Below the pieces are notes generated by a model. It was given only the letters and a program-made list of their open reading frames with translations, had not been told where the DNA came from and made no database searches. Made by a program: the position numbers and the translations under genes. From CAZRHH01 sp964599885 (GTDB lineage Bacteria > Chloroflexota > Dehalococcoidia > DSTF01 > JACRBR01), in NCBI GenBank assembly GCA_964599885.1, contig CAZRHH010000007.1:1-64000 (forward strand): a DNA stretch of 64,000 nucleotides. Reading direction: 5' to 3'. Shown one piece after another: positions 52,653 to 61,466 of this stretch; within the stretch, counting starts at the first letter, position 1, and every line of letters begins with the position of its first letter.

Positions 52653-54092
52653 CTACTGGGCGGACGCCGTGGGCGTCGCCGTGCGAGGCGCCGGTGTGGG
52701 CGTCGGTTCGGGCGTGATGACGATGTTGTCGAGCACGAACAGTGGCACGTCGACGGCGTTGCCGTAGAGGCGCTGCAACACTGCCCGGTCCGCGACGAAC
52801 ACCTGTCCACCGCGCGTCTCGCGCATGATGATCTCGTCGAAGACGCCGTTGATGGCGATGAACCAGTACATATCGCCGTTGCGCGGATTGATCGTGATCA
52901 GCGACGTGTTCTCGGTGTTGGCCAGGCGGATAAGCCGCGGCGCCGCGACCGGGCCATCGTTGACGTCGAGTCCGGCGATACGCCAGCCGTCCGCTTCGGA
53001 GGGGATGAGCGTCGTGAAACGATCGACGGCGAGCCGCACCCAGGAGACGCCGTTCGCGACATCTACGGGCTCCGGGTCGACGACGAGGTTCGTCCGCGCG
53101 GGCGTCGGCGAGACAGTCGGTGATGCCGCGGGCGTCCCGCCTTCGGCCGTCGCCGATGCATCGGACGTCTCGGTCGGCTCGGGCGTGGCGGTCTCGGTGA
53201 CGAGGCTGGACAGCGGGATATCGGGCGTGATCACGGCCGGCGCCGGCTTGTTGACGCGCGCGACGGCGGCGATGACAGAGCCCTGCTCCGCCTGGGCGAT
53301 CGCGGCCTGTAGCTGCGGCTGCGCCTCGGGCGCGACCTGCGGCGCCGCTTCGGCGAGCACTTCTTGCTGCTTTTCGGTGACGGCGCGCAGGCGCTGCAAG
53401 TCGCCGTCATCGAGTTCGTTGTTCTCGGCGGCGGCGACGAGCGGCGCGGTCTGATCGCTGAGGCGATCGATCACGCCCGGGCCGATGATGCGGCCGCGCG
53501 CGGTCATCTGTTCGATTTCGTTGGAGCGCTCGGCGACGATGTCGATACGGATGTTGCGCTTCGCGTCCTCGCTGAACGCGAGAGCGAGCCGCACGCGCTC
53601 CGTCTGTAGCTTCACGCCGTAGAGTGAATCGCCCGGGATCGAATCGCTCGCCTCGGCGACGGTGTATGTGGACGCGCCGAGCATCATCACGACGGCGGCG
53701 CCGGCGCTGGCCAGCGCGCGAAACGGCGTGCCGAACACGGGGAACCCGCGGCGCTGCGGTGCGCGCTCGCCGAGCTTCATGCGCTGCGCCGCCATGAGGA
53801 ACTTGACGCGCGCCGAGGCGAAGAACGTCAGCGACGGTTCGGTGTCGAACGCCTCTTGCAGCCGCTGACCCGACGCGACGAGGAAGCGCTCGCGCGCGTC
53901 GGCGGCGAACTCTTCGCGCGGCGCGACGGCATACGACTGCGACAGCGCCATCGCGGCGAGCAGGTGGGGGCGCAGCTCGGCGGCGTGCTCCGGATGGCGC
54001 CGGAGGCACTCATCGATGTCCCAGCGTCCGCTTGTGAGAGCGTCGAGGCATTCGCTCAGCCGTGTTTCACGTTCTCGAGATGCGTTCTTCAT
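52653..54092 (-). CDS. DUF5667-domain membrane protein, probable sigma-factor partner
   Basis: 479 residues. An N-terminal cytoplasmic part (residues 1-115) with LSECLDALTSGRWDIDECLR followed by RHPEHAAELRPHL; a membrane helix FRALASAGAAVVMMLGASTY about 126-145; then the DUF5667 segment (SIPGDSLYGVKLQTERVRLA, then FSEDAKRNIRIDIVAERSNE); a Thr/Pro linker; a C-terminal DUF4367-like domain; and a PTPTPAPRTATPT tail. Its ATG overlaps the sigma factor stop (ATGA). The pairing and layout suggest an anti-sigma or membrane sensor for that sigma factor, though no classical zinc anti-sigma motif is visible. Confidence 0.85.
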   Translation of the reverse strand: MKNASRERETRLSECLDALTSGRWDIDECLRRHPEHAAELRPHLLAAMALSQSYAVAPREEFAADARERFLVASGQRLQEAFDTEPSLTFFASARVKFLMAAQRMKLGERAPQRRGFPVFGTPFRALASAGAAVVMMLGASTYTVAEASDSIPGDSLYGVKLQTERVRLALAFSEDAKRNIRIDIVAERSNEIEQMTARGRIIGPGVIDRLSDQTAPLVAAAENNELDDGDLQRLRAVTEKQQEVLAEAAPQVAPEAQPQLQAAIAQAEQGSVIAAVARVNKPAPAVITPDIPLSSLVTETATPEPTETSDASATAEGGTPAASPTVSPTPARTNLVVDPEPVDVANGVSWVRLAVDRFTTLIPSEADGWRIAGLDVNDGPVAAPRLIRLANTENTSLITINPRNGDMYWFIAINGVFDEIIMRETRGGQVFVADRAVLQRLYGNAVDVPLFVLDNIVITPEPTPTPAPRTATPTASAQ

Positions 54093-54730
54093 GCTTCCTT
54101 CACCATGCTCATACCCGCACCATCGGCGCGGATGAGCATCTTCTGCAGTTTCGCCACAGCCTTGTGCTGGAGCGCTTTCACGTTACCCTCGCGTTTCCCG
54201 AGCGCCTTCGCGGTTTCGGCTATCGATAGTCCGACGGCGAAGCGCAGCGCGATCACATCGCGTTGCGCTTCCGGCAATAGTTCGGTCGCCCGGCGTACCT
54301 CGTCCATCGTGATCCGCTGCTCGACCATCGTTGCCGGTCCGGCGCGCCAGTCGACCATCTCTTCCGATAGCTCTGCCGTCGGCCCGCCGCGTTGCGAGGT
54401 GCGGCGGAAGTACGTCGCGATGTGGTTGTGCGCGATCCGGAAGAGCCACGACGAGAACGGCACATCCCGCCAGCGGAAGTCGCAGATCGCGCTTAGCATC
54501 TTGAGGAAGACCTCTTCGGTCAGATCCTCGGCTTCCGCCACGTTCCCGACGCGGGCAACCGTATAGCGGTACACCCGCGGCATGTACCAGTCGTACAGGT
54601 CGGCCAGCGCCGATTGGTCGCCCAGACGCGCGCGATCGACCGTCGCCCGCTCGACTTCCAGCGGGACGGCGTAGATAGCGGGAAGATCCAACCCGGATGC
54701 CTCGTTTCTGATTGAGGGAGCCAGAGTCAT
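54089..54730 (-). CDS. ECF-type RNA polymerase sigma factor
   Basis: 213 residues from ATG at 54730 (MTLAPSIRN). Region 2: LADLYDWYMPRVYRYTVARV, then EAEDLTEEVFLKML and FSSWLFRIAHNHIATYFRR. Region 4: ELLPEAQRDVIALRFAVGLS, then IAETAKALGKREGNVKAL. It should direct RNA polymerase to a small stress regulon, held in check by the coupled DUF5667 protein. An AT-rich stretch (GATATAACG at about 54779) upstream is its likely own promoter. Confidence 0.93.
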   Translation of the reverse strand: MTLAPSIRNEASGLDLPAIYAVPLEVERATVDRARLGDQSALADLYDWYMPRVYRYTVARVGNVAEAEDLTEEVFLKMLSAICDFRWRDVPFSSWLFRIAHNHIATYFRRTSQRGGPTAELSEEMVDWRAGPATMVEQRITMDEVRRATELLPEAQRDVIALRFAVGLSIAETAKALGKREGNVKALQHKAVAKLQKMLIRADGAGMSMVKEA

Positions 54731-54943
54731 CGTAACCGCTTCGCCCAAAGCCCGTCCACGCGTTCATGCCACACACGAGATATAACGTTTGGGCGCCCGA
54801 AAAGGTTAACGCTCCTGAGCATCAAAATTGCCTCTGCGGGCCCAATCTGTCCCCGTTCGCGGATTCGCTCACAAACCAAACCAGCCGCTACTGGATGCCG
54901 TACTATTCGGATGGGGTGCGTTGCCCCGAAACGGAGGACCACC

Positions 54944-55084
54944 ATGGAGAATCTGCCGTTCATCCTCATCGCGCTGGCATGCCCGATCGGCATGGGCCTG
55001 ATGATGCTGCTGATGGGTCGCGGGATGATGGGAATGGGGTGGGGTGGCTCGCAGGCGGCGGCCAAATCCGACAGGCCCGAATGA
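54944..55084 (+). CDS. Small Met/Gly-rich membrane protein, 46 residues
   Basis: MENLPFILIALACPIGMGLM, then MLLMGRGMMGMGWGG and a short polar tail SQAAAKSDRPE. One membrane helix followed by a Met-rich segment; such small proteins are found beside copper and metal-stress genes (family knowledge, weak). GGAGG stands seven bases before ATG at 54944. A TACTAT box lies upstream at 54900-54905. Probably cotranscribed with the BNR protein gene next to it. Confidence 0.6.
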   Translation: MENLPFILIALACPIGMGLMMLLMGRGMMGMGWGGSQAAAKSDRPE

Positions 55085-56020
55085 CAGGCAGATCCGCGAA
55101 ACTCCCGGCAGCCCACCAAGCCCGGGTGGTTCCAGCGTAACCGCAACAAGATCTGGTTAGCGCTCCTGGGCGCCGGCGTCGTCGCGGTCGGCGCCTACGT
55201 CCTCTCGCTCCGCCCGGAAGGGCATGAGGACGTGGCATCGGTCAGTGCGTCGCCGTCGATCTACACGTTCGAGACAGCGGATTTGCATGCGCTCAGCTTC
55301 GACCCCGCGGATCCCGAGCGGCTGGTGTTCGGGCACCACGGCGGGTTGCTGGTCAGCGAGAACAGCGGAACGACGTGGCGCGCGCTGGTCGATCAGCGCA
55401 ACTTCGATGGGATGAGCCTGGTCTTCGACCCGCAACAGGAACGCACGCTCTACCTGGCAGGACACGACGCATTTTCCCGCAGCGACGACGCGGGCGCCAC
55501 GTGGCAGCCCGTGAGCCAGAACCTTCCCGGCCTCGATCTGCACGCGTTCGGCGCGTCGCCCGCGACGCCGGGGAAGTTCTACGCGTTCGCCCTGGGGCAG
55601 GGCATCTTCGTCAGCGAGGGCGGTGACTCGACCTGGTCGCCGCTGTGGGCTGATGCGCCACAGGGCACGAACTCGATTGTGGAGTTGAGCGATGGAACGC
55701 TTATCGTCGGCGCCACCGACAAGGGCATCGTCCGTTCCGACGATGCGGGTGCGACGTGGCAGGCTTCGCGAAGCGGCATCGACACCGGCATCATCTTCGC
55801 TGTCGAGGGCGACGCGGCGAGCGGAAGACTGTACGCCGGGACCAGCAACGGGCTCTTCGCCAGCACCGACGGTGGCCGAAGCTGGACGCCGACGACGCTG
55901 GATGACGCGCAGGTCGTGGTCGTCGGTGTCAGCTCTGCCAACCCGGACAACGTGATGGCGATCGATGGCGAAGGCCGGCTCTACCGCTCCACCGACGGCG
56001 GCAACACCTGGCTGAGTTAA
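55081..56020 (+). CDS. BNR-repeat glycosylhydrolase-like (F510_1955-type) protein with an apparent N-terminal frameshift
   Basis: The clean frame from GTG 55232 encodes 262 residues with BNR/Asp-box repeats (ISENSGTTWRAL-like: VSENSGTTW, SDDAGATWQ, STDGGRSW, STDGGNTW). Upstream in the same frame the DNA still encodes PTKPGWFQRNRNKIWLALLG and a membrane helix (VVAVGAYVLSL) but no start codon before the previous gene's stop. An ATG at 55081 (ATGA overlap) opens a frame that would join after a one-base change before about 55125. The intact protein would be membrane-anchored with an outer propeller. A real frameshift or a sequence error is equally possible. Confidence 0.7.
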
Positions 56021-56112
56021 CGCAACCCGAACGAAGATCGCACGCAACCACTCCGGCTCCGGTTAGTTGCACGGGCAATCAGTACGACTGAACTCGTCCA
56101 GTCTTCCAGGTT

Positions 56113-57072
56113 CTACGGCCCGACAGGCAACAGCCGTGTTGGATCGAACAGAATGTTTCCTTCGCTGGGAAGCAGCATGATCTGGATGTCATCGGCGAGC
56201 CTCTGGATCGCCTGGTACTGAATCAGCGCCGGAGTAAGCGATGCGTTGAGCAGCGCGTTCGCATCGGCCTGGCCCTGCGCCTCGATGCGCAGGCGGTCGG
56301 CTTCGCCAAGCGCGGTCGCAGCCTTCTGGCGGGCTTCCGCTTCGGCGACGGCAACGCGGTTCTGCGCGGCGATCGCTTCTTGCTCGGCGCGCACCTTCTC
56401 ATCGATCGACGCCTGGAAGTCTGCCTTGAAGGCGATGTTGTCGACGAGGAAGTCTTCGACGGTGATGCCGATCGGTTCGAGCTCATCGATCAGGCGCTCT
56501 TTGACGGAGGCGCGGATCACTTCGCGTCCCTGCGCCAGTTCGGTCGCGTCGTACTTCACCGTCTCGTCCTTGACGATCTGGTTCACCCGCGAGACGATCG
56601 AGCGGTCGACGTAATTCGGGTTCTCACGCAGCAGCGTCTCGACGATCGCCGGATCGATGCTGTAGTTCAGCGACGGCGCGATGAACACATCCTGATTGTC
56701 GTTTGAGAACGTGTCGAGGCAGTTGGGCGCGCCGTTGCTGCACTGGCTGTCCGGGCGGTAGACCTGCCGCTGCACGCTGACGGTGCGCGTTGTCTGCCAC
56801 GGTACTTGAAACTTGTCGCCCTCCGCGCGTGTGCCGATGATGTTGCCGCCGATGTCGTACGACACACCGACGTGCCCCGCTCCGATCGGCTCCCAGGCCG
56901 AGATCGCCAGAAACGGAAGAAACAGCAGCAGGAACCCGACGGCCGATAACACACGCACACTCGTGCGCAGTATCGCCGCATTCTCGACCGTCCCCTGCAC
57001 AAAGTACGGGGCGACGAAGAGACCGACGGCCAACAGGATGACGAGAATGACGCTGACGACGATGAACACCAT
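56113..57072 (-). CDS. SPFH/band-7 (prohibitin-like) membrane protein
   Basis: 319 residues. Two N-terminal membrane helices (VVSVILVILLAVGLFVAPYF and LSAVGFLLLFLPFLAISAW), then the SPFH domain (GHVGVSYDIGGNI, PWQTTRTVSVQRQVYRPDSQ, LLRENPNYVDRSIVSRVNQI) and a charged coiled coil (KVRAEQEAIAAQNRVAVAEA). Prohibitin-type proteins form membrane scaffolds. A CxxxxxxC pair (CSNGAPNC) in the SPFH domain is unusual and may form a disulfide. Start ATG at 57072. Confidence 0.9.
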   Translation of the reverse strand: MVFIVVSVILVILLAVGLFVAPYFVQGTVENAAILRTSVRVLSAVGFLLLFLPFLAISAWEPIGAGHVGVSYDIGGNIIGTRAEGDKFQVPWQTTRTVSVQRQVYRPDSQCSNGAPNCLDTFSNDNQDVFIAPSLNYSIDPAIVETLLRENPNYVDRSIVSRVNQIVKDETVKYDATELAQGREVIRASVKERLIDELEPIGITVEDFLVDNIAFKADFQASIDEKVRAEQEAIAAQNRVAVAEAEARQKAATALGEADRLRIEAQGQADANALLNASLTPALIQYQAIQRLADDIQIMLLPSEGNILFDPTRLLPVGP

Positions 57073-57335
57073 GCGCTGACTCCCCCTCTGATTGCGTGAC
57101 GCTTACCGGATGGAGCCATGGTACTCCTGCTCATCCTGGATGCGATTCATCTCGCCGTGACCTGAACATCCGCCTTCAGGCGGAGCCTCCTCAGGATTTG
57201 CATAGCTCCGCTTCCCCCGAAGGTAGGAGGCCGCAACCCGCCAATCGCTCGATTCGGCGCGCCCGGCACCGTCCTATAACTACATCAAGCCGCTTTTTTC
57301 GGCGGTACAGATATATGCAGCGGGAGATATCAGAC

Positions 57336-59591
57336 ATGTTTTCATTCCTTTCACCAAGCAAACTGGCAAGTAAAAGCGCACGGCACCCCTGGCTCACCAT
57401 TGGACTCTGGGCCGTCCTCGTCGCCGCCGCCTTCATCAGCGCCGGCAACATGAACGTCAACGACGAGCAGACGATCGACGGTTCGGACTCACTCCGCGCC
57501 GAACGCCTGCTCGAAGATCTGCGCGGCGACGCGGTGCCGACCGAAAGCGTCGTCATCGTGTCGGATGGGGCGACCGCGGGGGACCCCGCGTTCCGCACAC
57601 TGGCCGAGCGGCTCACCGCCGAGCTTCGCGCGCTCGATGTCGTTGTCTCCGCCACCAACTTCTACGAGACCGGCGATGGCGGCCTCGTCTCGCAGGATCG
57701 CACCAAGATGATCATCCCGCTCGTCATCACCGGCGAGGCGGCCGACGCTGCCGACGCTGCCGACATTATCGAGCCGGTCGTCAAGGCCGTGCACGATGCC
57801 AATGGCAACGGCTTCACCGTCCTCACCGTTGGCGATGGCAGCATCAGCAAAGAATTCAATGAGACGTTCGAATCCGACCTCGCATCTGCCGAGATGATCG
57901 GCATCCCGGCGGCGCTGGTCGTGCTGCTGTTCGTCTTCGGCGCGGCGGTCGCGGCGGGCGTGCCGGTCGTGCTCGCGCTGCTCGGCATCCTTGTGTCGGT
58001 CGGCATCACTGCGGTGATCAGCCGCTTCACCCCGGTGAACAGTATCGTCACCAACATGATCACGATGATCGGCCTGGCGGTCGGCATCGACTACACGCTG
58101 TTCATCGTCGAGCGCTTCCGCGAAGAGCGGGCGAAGGGCACCGAGAAGATCGAAGCGATCGTCACGTCGGGCAACACGGCCAGCCGCGCCGTGCTGTTCT
58201 CCGGCATCACCGTAATGATCGCTGTGGCCGGCATGTTCATCGTCCCCTCAAACATGTTCCGGAGCCTCGCCATCGGCGCCATGGCCGCCGTGTTCGCCGC
58301 CGTGCTCGTCGCATTGACGCTGCTGCCGGCGATGCTGAGCGTGCTCGGCGACAAGATCAACTGGCTCCCCCTCCCCGGACGCAAGACGCGCGTCTCGGAA
58401 GTGGAGAGCGAGAGCGGGTTCTGGGGCCGGACGACATCCGCCGTCATGCGCCACCCCGTTCTCGCGATCGTCGGCTCGGTCGGCATCCTGGTTGCCGCCG
58501 CCGCGCCTGCCGCGACAATGGAGATTGGCAGCCCCGGCCTCCGCGACGCGCCGCAGAAGCTCAACTCGGTCAAGGCGTTCAACGTCCTCGATACCGACTT
58601 CTCGGCCGGCCGTCTGTCGCCCACTGACATCGTCATCGAAGGCGACAACGTGAATTCGCGCGACGTGCAGATCGCGATCACCAACCTGCGCGCGTCCGTC
58701 GTCGGGGACAAGGACATCAGCAGCGTCGGCGAACTCGAAGTGAACGACGACGGTACCGTCGCCGCGCTGCCCGTCATCATCGATGGCGACAGCCTCGGCG
58801 CCGATGCGCGCGCCGCCGTCAACCGTTTGCGCGACAACTACATCCCGACAGCGTTCGGAGGCACCGACGTCGACGTCATCGTCGGCGGCGACGCGGCCAG
58901 CACGACCGATTACGTCGAGACGATGGTCTTCTACCTGCCGCTCGTCATCGCCTTCGTGCTGACGCTGAGCTTCGTCCTGCTGTTGCTTGTGTTCCGCTCG
59001 ATCATCATTCCGGTGAAGGCGATCCTGATGAACCTGCTGTCGGTCGGCGCGGCGTACGGCCTGATCGTGCTGGTGTTCCAGCACGGCGTCGGCACCGGCC
59101 TGTTCGGGTTCCAGCGGACCGATAGCATCGCGGCGTTCCTGCCCATCTTCCTGTTCACGGTGCTGTTCGGGCTCTCGATGGACTACCACGTCTTCCTGCT
59201 GACCCGCATCCAGGAGCGCTTTCTGCAGACGGGCGACAACGCGGCGGCTGTGAGCTACGGTCTGCGTTCGACCGCGCACATCATTACCGGCGCCGCGGCG
59301 ATCATGATGGTCGTGTTTGGTGGCTTCGCGATGGGCAGCATGGTGGAGATGCAGCAGATGGGCTTCGGCCTGGCTATCGCCGTCCTCATCGATGCGACGA
59401 TCGTCCGTTCGATACTGGTACCGGCGAGCATGGAGATGCTGGGCGCATGGAACTGGTATCTGCCGTCGTGGCTCGGCTGGCTCCCCCGCATCCACGTCGA
59501 AGGCGCGCCGGAGCCAGCCGTCGAGACGGCTCCCGCACCCGCCCCCGCACCGCAGCCCGCCTTCGAACTGGCAGGTGCCGGTGGCGATTAG
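57336..59591 (+). CDS. MMPL/RND-type membrane transporter
   Basis: 751 residues from ATG at 57336 (MFSFLSPSKLASKSARHP). Twelve hydrophobic helices in two halves: one near residues 25-45, an outer loop, then five helices (AALVVLLFVFGAAVAAGVPV onward) with GLAVGIDYTLFIVERFREE; the second half repeats this with LFGLSMDYHVFLLTRIQERF. The paired Asp-Tyr motifs are the proton relay of MMPL proteins, which export lipids, drugs or hopanoids. GGGAGA precedes the start; an ATG at 57315 is an alternative. The C-terminal tail is PAPAPAPQPAF. A strong terminator follows. Confidence 0.9.
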   Translation: MFSFLSPSKLASKSARHPWLTIGLWAVLVAAAFISAGNMNVNDEQTIDGSDSLRAERLLEDLRGDAVPTESVVIVSDGATAGDPAFRTLAERLTAELRALDVVVSATNFYETGDGGLVSQDRTKMIIPLVITGEAADAADAADIIEPVVKAVHDANGNGFTVLTVGDGSISKEFNETFESDLASAEMIGIPAALVVLLFVFGAAVAAGVPVVLALLGILVSVGITAVISRFTPVNSIVTNMITMIGLAVGIDYTLFIVERFREERAKGTEKIEAIVTSGNTASRAVLFSGITVMIAVAGMFIVPSNMFRSLAIGAMAAVFAAVLVALTLLPAMLSVLGDKINWLPLPGRKTRVSEVESESGFWGRTTSAVMRHPVLAIVGSVGILVAAAAPAATMEIGSPGLRDAPQKLNSVKAFNVLDTDFSAGRLSPTDIVIEGDNVNSRDVQIAITNLRASVVGDKDISSVGELEVNDDGTVAALPVIIDGDSLGADARAAVNRLRDNYIPTAFGGTDVDVIVGGDAASTTDYVETMVFYLPLVIAFVLTLSFVLLLLVFRSIIIPVKAILMNLLSVGAAYGLIVLVFQHGVGTGLFGFQRTDSIAAFLPIFLFTVLFGLSMDYHVFLLTRIQERFLQTGDNAAAVSYGLRSTAHIITGAAAIMMVVFGGFAMGSMVEMQQMGFGLAIAVLIDATIVRSILVPASMEMLGAWNWYLPSWLGWLPRIHVEGAPEPAVETAPAPAPAPQPAFELAGAGGD

Positions 59592-59679
59592 TTGAGGCTG
59601 TGGGAGGTGAGAGGTGAGAGGTGGGCGCTTCTTATCTTGGACGATGGGACGCAATAACTAGCTGATCTCCCCTCAGGCA

Positions 59680-59722
59680 GGCCGCCGGATCTCGCGCGAG
59701 ATCCGGCGGCCTTTGTTTGTTG
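59680..59722 (+). terminator. Strong intrinsic terminator after the MMPL gene
   Basis: A perfect 16-bp palindromic stem starting GGCCGCCGGATCTCGC at 59680 and ending at 59711, followed by TTTGTTTGTTG. Confidence 0.9.
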
Positions 59723-59818
59723 CTGCCAAAGCAGCATGTTCTGGCCACTGACACCACGCTGTCAGCACGACTTGCGTACGATGCGATCCTGAACGATGAA
59801 ACGAGGAGCATCACGAAC

Positions 59819-60043
59819 ATGGAAGTCACCGGCCTCATCTACTATCTCAACAGCGAACACCCCGCGAAGCTCCGCGCGTTCTACCGTGACATCATCCGCC
59901 TCAAGCCAAACCCCGACATGGGCGACGACGCGCTGCTCGCTAAGATCGGCAACCCGATGACCGCCGACACAACCTCGTTTCCGGGGCGTGCGTCGTCGCT
60001 GATGCTGTACGGCGGATATTCGTCACGCAGCAGGTACGTGTAG
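59819..60043 (+). pseudogene. Truncated VOC/glyoxalase-like fragment
   Basis: ATG at 59819 begins MEVTGLIYYLNSEHPAKLRA, then FYRDIIRLKPNPDMG, a typical VOC start. After about 45 residues the homology ends and the frame runs antisense through the DUF4389 gene to 60043. It is best read as the stub of a lost gene. Confidence 0.55.
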
Positions 60044-60582
60044 GCGGCCGAACGGTTGTACCAGCGCATGACGCCGACGTTGAAACGGAACAGTCCGCGT
60101 GGGTACCTGCCCGTGAACAGGATCGCCCACCACGCGATGAACGTCGTGATGTACCAGGCGAACTGTACGAAGCCAAAGACGATCTGGTTCGGGATGATCG
60201 CGAAGACGCGAATGAACAGCCGGAACCGTGATTGCCGCTCCGCATACGGGATGTCGAGCGTCAGCGGATAGTCGCCCGGTTCCCAGGAAAACGGCGGATA
60301 CTCGTCGCGCAGCAGCATCGCGTACGCGAATGAGTTGGATGCCCAACGCAAGGTCCCGCTCGTGAACTCGAAGAACGCCTTTGGATAGCGGCCCGTGAAC
60401 AGGATGGCGAACCAGGCAAGCACGGTCAGGATGCTCACGGCGACAAGGAGCAGGTAGATCGCGAAGAGGTGCGGGATGATCAGGAAGATCTTGACGAAGA
60501 TCAGCCAGCGCGACAGCCGCTCCGGGTACTGGACATCGAAGGCGACCGGATGTGCGGTTGCGGGTCGTTCCGGCTCAATCAT
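59881..60582 (-). CDS. DUF4389 membrane protein
   Basis: 233 residues from ATG at 60582 (MIEPERPATAHPVAFDVQYP). Two DUF4389 repeats, each with a hydrophobic helix pair followed by FTGRYPKAFFEFTSGTLRW or FTGRYPRGLFRFNVGVMRW and LLRDEYPPF/LLRDEYPPY. Probably four membrane helices. The final 30 residues (VVSAVIGLPILASSASS onward) are encoded by the reverse strand of the VOC stub, so the natural C-terminus may have been altered. GATACT lies five bases before the ATG, consistent with a leaderless mRNA. Confidence 0.85.
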   Translation of the reverse strand: MIEPERPATAHPVAFDVQYPERLSRWLIFVKIFLIIPHLFAIYLLLVAVSILTVLAWFAILFTGRYPKAFFEFTSGTLRWASNSFAYAMLLRDEYPPFSWEPGDYPLTLDIPYAERQSRFRLFIRVFAIIPNQIVFGFVQFAWYITTFIAWWAILFTGRYPRGLFRFNVGVMRWYNRSAAYTYLLRDEYPPYSISDDARPGNEVVSAVIGLPILASSASSPMSGFGLRRMMSR

Positions 60583-60708
60583 GCGACAGTATCGGTCAAA
60601 CGCGTGTTCTGGCGAAGGGGCGGAGTCTGGCACAGGGCGGCTACGAATCTCCACCCGACACGCCCCAAGCCATTGCACACCTTCGAACGCCGTGTCGACG
60701 GTGTGCTG

Positions 60709-60714
60709 TATTAT
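60709..60714 (+). promoter_or_regulatory. -10 box TATTAT for the amaP-scpB group
   Basis: Five of six consensus bases; expected +1 near 60721, leaving about 50 nt of leader with GGGAGG at 60730. The -35 is unclear. Confidence 0.45.
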
Positions 60715-60773
60715 GCTCACGATTCAGCGGGAGGTGATCTCGCCGGGCTGATAGCGGGCGGTGTTTGGGTGCG

Positions 60774-61466
60774 ATGAGCGACGACCCGGTGGACCAGATC
60801 AATCGCTCGGCGGTCACGCTTGCGGCGTTGGCGCTGATCTTTGTCGCGGCGATCGTGGTGGTGTTGGCGTGGGGCGCCGCTGGCACGAGCATCGGCCGCA
60901 TCGAGGACTTCGCCGGGTGGCTGCGCGACCACGATACACGCAACGCCAAGCTGATCCTGACGCTGGGCGCCGTCGTCATCGGGCTGCTGTCGCTGACGGT
61001 GATCATTGCCGAACTGACGCCGGCGCCGCAGCAGAAGATGCGCGTGCGCAACGTGAAGTCCGGTGATGCGGTGCTGACGACGAAGGCGATCGCCGAATGC
61101 ATCGAAGCGGAGGTGCGCACGGTAGAGCACGTGGCGCAGTGCCAGGCGATCGTCGTAGCACGCGGGAAGCGCGTCGAGGTGCTGCTGGAGCTGCACGTCG
61201 ATGCGGGCGCGGATCTGGCGCATACGGCGGACGAGGCGTGCCGACGGGCGCACGTGCTTGTCGAGCAGAACATGGGCATCGAACTCGTGGCGCGGCCGCG
61301 CGCTCGGATGCACTATCGAGAATTACGCCTGAAGGACGACGGGACGCCGCACCCGCCGACCGGGTGGGAGCGGCCTCACAGGGACGAGGGGAACGATGAC
61401 GAACGACGAAACGCCGGGGCACCTGAAGAAGCGCAAAGCGAAGCTGATCGAGCCACCGGCACCTGA
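60774..61466 (+). CDS. AmaP-like alkaline-shock membrane anchor protein
   Basis: 230 residues from ATG at 60774 (MSDDPVDQINRSAVTLAALA). Two membrane helices (AVTLAALALIFVAAIVVVLA and LILTLGAVVIGLLSLTVIIA) are followed by an Asp23/AmaP-like domain (GDAVLTTKAIAECIEAEVRT, then VEVLLELHVDAGADLAHTAD). Such proteins tie alkaline-shock proteins to the membrane. The C-terminal 23 codons overlap the scpB frame by 71 bp, which is unusual and may mean that scpB starts later. Confidence 0.75.
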   Translation: MSDDPVDQINRSAVTLAALALIFVAAIVVVLAWGAAGTSIGRIEDFAGWLRDHDTRNAKLILTLGAVVIGLLSLTVIIAELTPAPQQKMRVRNVKSGDAVLTTKAIAECIEAEVRTVEHVAQCQAIVVARGKRVEVLLELHVDAGADLAHTADEACRRAHVLVEQNMGIELVARPRARMHYRELRLKDDGTPHPPTGWERPHRDEGNDDERRNAGAPEEAQSEADRATGT

